A stretch of DNA of 64,000 bases, from positions 1 to 64,000 of the forward strand of contig JAFGHX010000369.1 in NCBI GenBank assembly GCA_016929905.1, given 5' to 3'. Of the stretch, positions 57,236 through 64,000 are shown one piece after another. The position numbers were made by a program, and so were the translations under genes. Numbering within the stretch: the first letter of the stretch is position 1; each line of letters begins with the position of its first letter. Source of the DNA: Kiritimatiellia bacterium. Lineage in GTDB: Bacteria > Verrucomicrobiota > Kiritimatiellia > JAFGHX01. The notes below the pieces were generated by a model, which was not told where the DNA came from, searched no databases, and was given only the letters and a program-made list of their open reading frames with translations.

Positions 57236-58438
57236 TCACTGATCGGCTCTGAACTCATACGCCCCAATGTCCGGCGCCTGGCCCTGTGGGCGGGCGACCC
57301 CAGCCTTGTCGGTGGCGACTTCCGCCACGGTGACGCCCGCGTCGATCGCCGGGCTGCCCGCCTTGAGCCGGTAGTTCCCCGCCTGAGCGTCGGCGAACAG
57401 CGGGTCGCGATCCGTCAGGTTGTTGGCGAGCACCGGGTTCACGTTGTTCGGCTCGCCCTTCTCGTTCGTCCCGCCTTCGACTCGGACACCCCCGACCAGG
57501 ATGTTGTTCTTGATCTGTGCATTCTGCGTCTGGCTCACGCCGAGGGCCCGCATCTCGCCGACCACGGTGTTGTTGTAGAACTTCGTGCGCTCGCCGCCCA
57601 GCGACACGGCCGTCTTCTGGCCCACGACGACGTTGTTGCATACCAGGTTGTCGCGGCCCTTCGTGATGAACATAGCGGTCTTCTTGTTTTTGTGCCGGCC
57701 GTTGTCGTGCACGTAGTTGCCGCGGAACACGTTGCCGTTGGCCCCTTCGCCCGTGCCGTAGATCTGCATGCCGAACGCGTAGTTGTGCGAGATCTCGCAG
57801 CCGTCGACCAGATTGTTCGAGCCGCCCATCTTGAGCCCGTGATCGTTCTTGTCGCGGCCGTTCCCGGTGATCTTCAGGTTGATGAACTCACAGTGGTGGG
57901 CAGAGCCGGTCTGCAGGCCCGAGCTGCGGCTGCCCTTGATGGTGCAATTCTCGACCCGGATGTGGTGCGGCACCTGCCCCTCCCTTGAGCGGCTGATGTC
58001 GACGGTCTGTTCGCGGATCTTCTTCTGCCCGTCGAGGATCAACCCCTTCAGCGTGATATAGGAGCTGTCCCCGCTTATTCCGACGATGTAGTTCACCTGC
58101 GTATCCGCGGGCGGCTTGAGGGTGACGGCTTCGTCCTCGTGGTTCGACACGGTTACGCGCGCCTCGGGCGTGCCCGACGGGATCGTTTTCCAGAGCGTCT
58201 CGCCGTACTCGCCCCCGCGGATGTGCAGCGTGTCGCCCGGCTTCAGTTGTTCGACGCCATGCGAAACCGTCAGCCAGGGCGCCGCGAGCGTCCCGCTGTT
58301 CGAGTCGCGGCCGCCCTCGGCCAGGCCGTCGCCGCCCGGCCCGTCCACGTAGTACGTGGCGCCGGCCGCCAAACGGGCTGCTGCCGCCAAGATGAGGATC
58401 GTGCTCCAGACACTCCGAACCGGCATCTGTTTGTTCAT
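57236..58438 (-). CDS. Secreted right-handed parallel beta-helix protein
   Basis: GRDSNSGTLAAPWLTVSHGVEQLKPGDTLHIRGGEY; DIGAYEF C-terminus. Confidence 0.8.
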   Translation of the reverse strand: MNKQMPVRSVWSTILILAAAARLAAGATYYVDGPGGDGLAEGGRDSNSGTLAAPWLTVSHGVEQLKPGDTLHIRGGEYGETLWKTIPSGTPEARVTVSNHEDEAVTLKPPADTQVNYIVGISGDSSYITLKGLILDGQKKIREQTVDISRSREGQVPHHIRVENCTIKGSRSSGLQTGSAHHCEFINLKITGNGRDKNDHGLKMGGSNNLVDGCEISHNYAFGMQIYGTGEGANGNVFRGNYVHDNGRHKNKKTAMFITKGRDNLVCNNVVVGQKTAVSLGGERTKFYNNTVVGEMRALGVSQTQNAQIKNNILVGGVRVEGGTNEKGEPNNVNPVLANNLTDRDPLFADAQAGNYRLKAGSPAIDAGVTVAEVATDKAGVARPQGQAPDIGAYEFRADQ

Positions 58439-58535
58439 CGCGTGTTCCTCCTTGTCAGGCTGCCGACTTCATCTCGCGGCCCCCGTGCATCCGGAATACC
58501 CCCGTCTAATGCAAGCCTATTTGCGAGACAGGACA

Positions 58536-60047
58536 CTAGTTGCGGCTTGGCCGAAACTCGTAGGCGCCGAGATCATAGGCTGTTCCCTCGGGCCGGGCCG
58601 TGCCGTCGCGATCGACCGTCACGTCCTCCAGCGCGACGCCCGTGTCGATCGCCGGGCTGCCCGGCTGCAGGCGCGCCTCGGCCCCGTTCGCCAGGCGCGG
58701 ATCGGCGTAGCGCGAATTCCGTTCCTGGCCGCTGGCCTTCTGATACTCGCCGAAGCTCGCGTAGGTGACGCCCGCCGATTCCCACCGCGGCGTGTCTGTC
58801 GGGCTGAAGTACAGATTGTGGTCCAACGTTTGCGGCGTTGCGCCGGCCGGCCACGCCAGGAAGGACCGGGCACAATTCACGAAGATGTTGTTCTGAACCC
58901 AGTTCTCCCTGCTCTGCGCATCGAAGGTGAGCGCGGTCGGGCACCCGACGAACGTGTTGTTCCACACGCGGTTGCCGGATCGCGACAGGATGATCGCCGG
59001 GCGCTTGCCTTCGCCGTGGAAGACATTGTTGTAGACCCGCGTCTTCTGGCTGCGGCCCCAGAGGCTCAGATCCGCCATGTACTGATCGCGCGAGCGGCCG
59101 TCGACATACGGGCGCGGGCGGCGGAAGACGTTGCCGTAGATCTCGACGCCGGGCGGCGGCGGTTCGACGTCCCCGTACTGGCGCACGGCGTGCCCTGCGA
59201 CTTCTTCGAACACGTTGTGGCGTACGATCAGCCCCTTGCTCCAGGGGCTGTTGACGGCGCACTGCGTCTGGGCATAGCCGATCTTCTGGAATCGACAGTC
59301 CTCGATCACCGTTTCGGGCACGGTGAAGACGCCGTGGCTCGCCAGCGAGCGAAGGGTACAGTTGCGCAGCGTGATTCCCGCCGACGGCCGGCTCTCCTTC
59401 AAACCGACGAACCCGTACTCCAGGGTAAGCCCCTCGAAGATGAGATGCTCGCTCTTGTCCACCACGATCACGTGCGAGGGCGCCGTGCGTATCACGGAGT
59501 CCTCCGGATTGGATCCGTCGACCAGCCGCACGTACAGGGTCTTGTCCGACACGAAGAAGGAGCCGGGACACAGGTCCTCAACCGCCTCGATCGGGTGTTT
59601 CTCTCTTCCCGGCTTGACCAAGGGGAACTCGTTGTGGAAGACGGCCGTGGCCGGCGCCCGCAGCTCCGTCTTGTAGATGGCGTCCTTGACGTGCACCCAG
59701 CCGTCGGCGGGCAGCACCGTCGAAGGCGTGATGCGGACCTCGCCGTCCCCGTAGGCCTTGAACGTGATCGGGTTGTCGGCGGCGCCGTGCACGTGGATCC
59801 ACCACGACGGCGACTCGACATAGGTGCCCGCCTTGATCAACACCGTGTCGCCGGGACCCGGCCGCCTGCTCTTCTGGACCGCCGCCCTCAGCGTCTTCCA
59901 GGGCTGCGCCGCCGTGCCCGGGTTCGCATCGTCACCGTTGGGCGCGACGTAACGGATGATGCCCGCGGCCCGCGCGGGCGGCACCGGATTGACCGTCAAG
60001 CCGATCAGCGACAGGACAGCGACGGCGATCAGCATTTTCGTGCGCAT
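58536..60047 (-). CDS. Secreted right-handed parallel beta-helix protein
   Basis: YVAPNGDDANPGTAAQPWKTLRAAVQKSRRPGPGDTVLIKAGTY; DLGAYEF C-terminus. Confidence 0.8.
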   Translation of the reverse strand: MRTKMLIAVAVLSLIGLTVNPVPPARAAGIIRYVAPNGDDANPGTAAQPWKTLRAAVQKSRRPGPGDTVLIKAGTYVESPSWWIHVHGAADNPITFKAYGDGEVRITPSTVLPADGWVHVKDAIYKTELRAPATAVFHNEFPLVKPGREKHPIEAVEDLCPGSFFVSDKTLYVRLVDGSNPEDSVIRTAPSHVIVVDKSEHLIFEGLTLEYGFVGLKESRPSAGITLRNCTLRSLASHGVFTVPETVIEDCRFQKIGYAQTQCAVNSPWSKGLIVRHNVFEEVAGHAVRQYGDVEPPPPGVEIYGNVFRRPRPYVDGRSRDQYMADLSLWGRSQKTRVYNNVFHGEGKRPAIILSRSGNRVWNNTFVGCPTALTFDAQSRENWVQNNIFVNCARSFLAWPAGATPQTLDHNLYFSPTDTPRWESAGVTYASFGEYQKASGQERNSRYADPRLANGAEARLQPGSPAIDTGVALEDVTVDRDGTARPEGTAYDLGAYEFRPSRN

Positions 60048-60431
60048 TGTCCGATCTCCTTTCCCGCGCGGGCAGAGCCCGGAACGCAGAGGTTGGAAGT
60101 CAGGAGTCAGAGGTCGGCGGAAGCCCGCGCGTCCGCCGCACGGACTTCGACGCGATGCCCGGCTCCGTCCTCTCGGGTCGTTATGGATTTCGCGTTCGCT
60201 CTGGATTCATCCCGGCCGGTACCCACTCCGCATGCCGGACTGTCTCTGTCCCAGTAGTAGTCAGAACGGGCGGTGCACGTCCATCGCGGCGGGTGCTTGA
60301 AAGCACGCAAAAACGTTCACGCCGCTGCCGCACGACACCGGCACGCGCGCCGATCGGCCCTGGAAACCAGCCGCGTCGTGTGATAACCTTGTCTGGACGC
60401 ACGCCGTGTAACCCGCGGATGGAGGCCGTCC

Positions 60432-61346
60432 GTGCGCGCAACCCTGACCGGCACAGGAGCTCGAAAAACCGCTCGTATCACGCGGTTCGCCCGCCACCCG
60501 TTGCCGGCGGAGTTCCCCGTGCACGTCTGGGTGCGCCACTTGACTCGCGACGGCTCGGAGCACCATCGCAGTATCCTCGGCTGTCACAACGGACTGGAAA
60601 TCGGCTACTGCCACCAGGGCGAAGGCGTGTTCCCCGTCGGGGACAGGTTCCTCCCGTTCGGCCCGCGCTACGTCTCGGTCGTCCCGCCCATGACCCCGCA
60701 CGGTACGTGGAGCCGCGAGGGCACGGAAAGTACGTGGTCGTATTTTCTGACGGACCCCGCCAGGCTGCTCGCGGCGCCCGGGACGGACTACACGTTGTTC
60801 GACACCACGGCCTTCTCCGTGCCCGGCTTCCCCAATCTGCTCTCGCCAACGGACCATCCGGAGATCGAGACTCTCGTCGCGCAGATCCTGCGCGAGAACG
60901 AACGGCGCGACACGCACTACGAGGAGGCGATTCGTGCCTACTTCCGCGCGTTGCTCGTGGAACTGAACCGCGTGGCGGGGCGCGCACGACGCCGGAGCCG
61001 GGCTGTCCGGACGGACTTGTTCGAGCGGATTCGGCCCGCACTCCGGCACATCCAGCACAACTACGGTGATACGCTCTCCGTCGACGCACTCGCGGACCTG
61101 TGCCATATGAGCAAGTCGAACTTCCACAGGACCTTCAAGCGGGTCATGGGGAAAGGGCCGCGGGAGCACCTGACCCAATACCGCGTCACGATGGCCTGTC
61201 TGGACTTGACGGAGAATCGAAAGAGTGTCGAAGCCATCGCCTGGGACAACGGGTTCGGGACCGTGACGCGCTTTGCGGCCAACTTCAAACAGATCACCGG
61301 CATGACGCCCAGAGCCTGGGGCCGGAAGCAGGCGACCGGGTCGTGA
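60432..61346 (+). CDS. AraC family transcriptional regulator
   Basis: C-terminal HTH GDTLSVDALADLCHMSKSNFHRTFKRVMGKGPREHLTQYRVTMACLDLTENRKSVEAIAWDNGFGTVTRFAANFKQITGMTP. Confidence 0.9.
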   Translation: MRATLTGTGARKTARITRFARHPLPAEFPVHVWVRHLTRDGSEHHRSILGCHNGLEIGYCHQGEGVFPVGDRFLPFGPRYVSVVPPMTPHGTWSREGTESTWSYFLTDPARLLAAPGTDYTLFDTTAFSVPGFPNLLSPTDHPEIETLVAQILRENERRDTHYEEAIRAYFRALLVELNRVAGRARRRSRAVRTDLFERIRPALRHIQHNYGDTLSVDALADLCHMSKSNFHRTFKRVMGKGPREHLTQYRVTMACLDLTENRKSVEAIAWDNGFGTVTRFAANFKQITGMTPRAWGRKQATGS

Positions 61347-61378
61347 GGCTCAACGAGTCTGTCAAAAAACCCGGCGCG

Positions 61379-61441
61379 GGTGGAACCGCGCCCTCCAACG
61401 GCCCCACATGTTGCGTTTCTGGAGGGCCGGGTTCCACCCCG
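61379..61441. repeat. Inverted repeat related to the interspersed GGTGGAACC/CCCTCCA palindromic family
   Basis: GGTGGAACCGCGCCCTCCA / TGGAGGGCCGGGTTCCACC arms, 17/19 complementary. Confidence 0.7.
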
Positions 61442-61602
61442 GCCGCTTCACCCGGAAGTTTCTCGACAGGCTCAACCTCCGGCGTCAGCTGCCTTGCAGG
61501 CATACGGCCCGGTGACGACGTCGACTCAGGAGCCACCACAGGCTCAGGCTTGATTATATGGCTATGGTATTATGCAGGCATAGCATCATGAGGAGGCGAG
61601 CC

Positions 61603-61842
61603 ATGCGCCGGACGACCATCATGTTGCCGGAGGACCTGAAGGCGAGGGCACAGCGTCGTTGCCTGAGCCTGGGCATATCGCTTGGCGAATTGATCCGTGA
61701 CGCCCTGGAATCGGTTCTGGCCTCGCGCCGCGCTTCGCCGGCGGCGGATTCCTTGTTGGCCGACGCGGAGACATACCGAGGTCCGGCGCCGGCCGATCTG
61801 TCCAAGCGCCATGACGAGTACGTGTATGGGGGGCGGTCGTGA
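61603..61842 (+). CDS. Ribbon-helix-helix antitoxin (VapB-like)
   Basis: RRTTIMLPEDLKARAQRRCLSLGISLGELIRDALESVL; AGGAGG RBS; GTGA overlap with downstream PIN gene. Confidence 0.8.
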   Translation: MRRTTIMLPEDLKARAQRRCLSLGISLGELIRDALESVLASRRASPAADSLLADAETYRGPAPADLSKRHDEYVYGGRS

Positions 61843-62244
61843 TCCTTTTGGATACGGGTGCGTTCCTGGCGCGTTACATTGGGAAGGATTCAGTACCACG
61901 AGAAGAGCCAGTCCCTTTGGGGCAGGCTGGCTGCAGGGCGCGAGCGGCTCTTCACGAGCCACTTCGTGCTGGACGAAACCTTCACGCTTCTGGGGCGGAC
62001 GGCCGGTCATGCCTTTGCGGCGGAGCGTGCCCGTGCGATCTACGGCTCGGCGCTGCTCACGGTCCTGCGCCCGACGGAGGAGACCGAGCTGCGTTCGTTG
62101 GATTTCTTCGTGAAGTTCGCGGACCAGGCCGTGAGCTTCACGGACGGCGTATCGTTCGCCTTGATGCGGCGCGAGCGTATTCGGCGGGTCTTCTCTTTTG
62201 ACGCGCACTTCGAGAGCGCCGGCTTCGTGCTGTACGCGGGATAG
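61839..62244 (+). pseudogene. PIN-domain toxin (VapC-like) split by an apparent +1 nt frameshift near 61890
   Basis: Frame 1 VILLDTGAFLARYIGKD, then frame 2 QYHEKSQSLWGRLAAG...VSFTDGVSFALMRRERIRRVFSFDAHFESAGF; deleting one T in GATTCAG restores ..IGKDQYHEKS.. Confidence 0.8.
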
Positions 62245-62369
62245 CCCGGCGCGGCGCGCGCATGAGGCCCGGCTCTTCAGGCGTGTCTTTCCGCCGTAGC
62301 TTCTGAGCGAAGGCGCACGTCTCGTCCTCCCGCCACGCGCCGGCAAGGCTGATGGAGGGCGAGCGTCCT

Positions 62370-62500
62370 GAGGCTGTCTCAAAACCCGACTCGCACGTTG
62401 CCACACGCCTTACGGCGTTAACTACAAACGGTATGTCGGGTGGTTTCTGCCGTTTGTAGTTAAGCCCGTAAGGGCTGTTCCCTGGTCTTGAGACAGCCTC
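62370..62500. mobile_element. 131-bp MITE-like element with 13-bp perfect TIRs
   Basis: GAGGCTGTCTCAA (62370-62382) / TTGAGACAGCCTC (62488-62500); internal 14-bp perfect inverted repeat TTAACTACAAACGG / CCGTTTGTAGTTAA (62418-62431, 62450-62463); no ORF. Confidence 0.8.
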
Positions 62501-62594
62501 TCTTCGCGAGCCGCGGGTGGGGCGAGCTTTCCGCAGGCGCCGTCGTTCGCGTGGCCGGCCGCCGTCGGCCTCGGCATCTTGTGGTTGCAGCGCG

Positions 62595-64000
62595 TCATTT
62601 CGGCAGCGCGGCTGCGCTGCCCGCGCCCGAGTCCTTGAATTCGTACGCCCCGATATCGGCAGCGCGGCCCTGCGGGCGGGCCGTACCTTTGGCATCGACC
62701 GCAACCGGGTCCGTTGCGGAGCCGGCCTCAGAGGCCGGTGCGCTCGCCGCGTCGATCGCCGGGCTACCCGCTCTCAGGCGGGCATCGGCCGGCCCGGCGA
62801 GGCCCGGATCCGCATAGCGGGAGTGTGTCTCGCCCGCCGCCTGCCGATACGCGTCGAACGTCGGATAGCGCGTGCCGTCGCATTCCCAGTTGGGCGTACC
62901 CGTGCCTGCGAAATAGAGGTTGTAGTCCAGGATCTGCTCCCTCGACTCGGCCGGCCAGCGCAGGAACGTTTCCGCGGAATCGAGGAAGATATTGTTCAGG
63001 ATCCGGTTGCCTGTCTCGCCTTTGTAGAAGCTGATCGCGGTCGGGCACCCGGCGAACGTGTTGTGCAGGATCCGGCATCCGCTCTTGAGGCTGATGGCGG
63101 CGCGCTTCCCCTCACCGTAGAAGACGTTGTTGCAGACCCGGTGCCCGCTGCCGGCCCACAGGATGAGGTCCGTGTAGTACTTTCTCTCGGACCGTGTCGT
63201 GCACGGCCGCACATTGCGGAAGACGTTGCCGCAGATTCGCGCGCCCCGTTGCGGCGCGCCCCCATACAGGTGCACGGCGGCGCCGGCGATCCGCTCGAAC
63301 ACGTTGTGGCGGACGATCAGGCCCGAGCGCGAGGCATAGATGGCATGCTTGAACTTGTCCGTGCCGATATCCTGGAACAGGTTGTTCTCGATCAGGCAGT
63401 CGGCGCCGACCGGCTGGACGCCCTGGCTCGCGAGCGAGCGGAGGACGCAGTTGCGGATGGTGACGTGGTGCGCCTGGTTCTGTTCCTTGATCCCGACGAA
63501 GCCGAACTCGACGGTGAGCCCGTCGAAGACGGTGTAGTGGCAGCGGCTCAGTTGGATCACGTGTGAGGAGGAGGTCCGCATGACGGAGTTTTTCGGGTCC
63601 GATCCGTCCTCGAGCCAGACGTAGAGCGTATTGTTGGTCTTGAAGTAGGAATTGGGGAGCATCTCGGCCACCGATGCGATCTGCAGGCGCTTGCCGGCCG
63701 CGTGCACGGGGCTATGGTTCTGGAAGAGCCCCATGATCCTGGCTTTCGGGTCGAGGGCCGTGGCGTAGATGGCGTCTTTGACCGGGGTCCAGGACGCGGC
63801 GGGGATGATCGTCGCGTTGTGGATCCGCACCTCACCATCGCCGTACGCTTTGTAGGTGATCGGGGCGTCCGCGGCGCCCGCCTTGTCGACCCGCCAGGCC
63901 GACTGGCCGGGGCGGGTGCCCGTGTATTCGCCGGCCCGGATGCGGACGATGTCGCCCGGACTCACCGACCGGGACGCTTTCTGCAGCGTCCGCCAGGGCT
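62595..64000 (-). CDS. Secreted right-handed parallel beta-helix protein, N-terminus beyond window end
   Basis: ITYKAYGDGEVRI, LRSLASQGVQP, VCNNVFYGEGKRAAIS, ADIGAYEF; frame remains open at 64000. Confidence 0.8.
   Translation of the reverse strand, partial: PWRTLQKASRSVSPGDIVRIRAGEYTGTRPGQSAWRVDKAGAADAPITYKAYGDGEVRIHNATIIPAASWTPVKDAIYATALDPKARIMGLFQNHSPVHAAGKRLQIASVAEMLPNSYFKTNNTLYVWLEDGSDPKNSVMRTSSSHVIQLSRCHYTVFDGLTVEFGFVGIKEQNQAHHVTIRNCVLRSLASQGVQPVGADCLIENNLFQDIGTDKFKHAIYASRSGLIVRHNVFERIAGAAVHLYGGAPQRGARICGNVFRNVRPCTTRSERKYYTDLILWAGSGHRVCNNVFYGEGKRAAISLKSGCRILHNTFAGCPTAISFYKGETGNRILNNIFLDSAETFLRWPAESREQILDYNLYFAGTGTPNWECDGTRYPTFDAYRQAAGETHSRYADPGLAGPADARLRAGSPAIDAASAPASEAGSATDPVAVDAKGTARPQGRAADIGAYEFKDSGAGSAAALPK

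Noticed and set aside
55604-60257. Plus-strand ORFs of 794 and 633 aa across the beta-helix cluster
   Set aside because: Repetitive V/A/D/R-rich antisense translations mirroring the beta-helix repeats on the minus strand
61889-61890. Programmed ribosomal frameshift in vapC
   Set aside because: No canonical slippery heptamer or obvious downstream structure; mutation or sequencing error is simpler
1-64000. CRISPR array, rRNA or tRNA genes
   Set aside because: No regularly spaced direct repeats and no rRNA/tRNA-like segment noticed by eye; a tRNAscan/CRISPR finder run would be needed to exclude them fully

Overview
This is a GC-rich 64 kb bacterial window. By gene content it looks like a PVC-type polysaccharide degrader, but that placement is inference only. 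It is dominated by secreted carbohydrate-active enzymes: a PL8-like lyase, a PcRGLX/YetA-like lyase, a heparinase II/III-like protein, pectate-lyase_3-like and many right-handed beta-helix proteins, a tandem pair of TIM-barrel-like+LamG proteins, and a DUF4038/apiosidase-like protein. Most enzyme modules have their own adjacent regulator (LacI x3 intact, AraC x3, GntR, and a GntR wHTH fused to a solute-binding-protein-like domain). I recognised no transporter gene. A compact + strand operon (about 44.8-53.3 kb) encodes a probable sugar/sugar-acid pathway with a LarA-like nickel racemase/epimerase homologue and a PTE-like hydrolase. The window also holds a lot of genomic debris. There are two relics of a duplicated lacI+enzyme cassette; in one, an apparently in-frame-deleted lacI is now a 35-aa leader ORF still overlapping the lyase start by ATGA. 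Other debris includes a head-to-head junction of two truncated genes, a frameshifted VapC, a frameshifted LamG gene, a truncated IS4/Tn5-like transposase, DUF4160/DUF2442 fragments, and a 131-bp MITE-like element nested inside an older interspersed palindromic repeat. Product names come from reading the translations, not from database searches.
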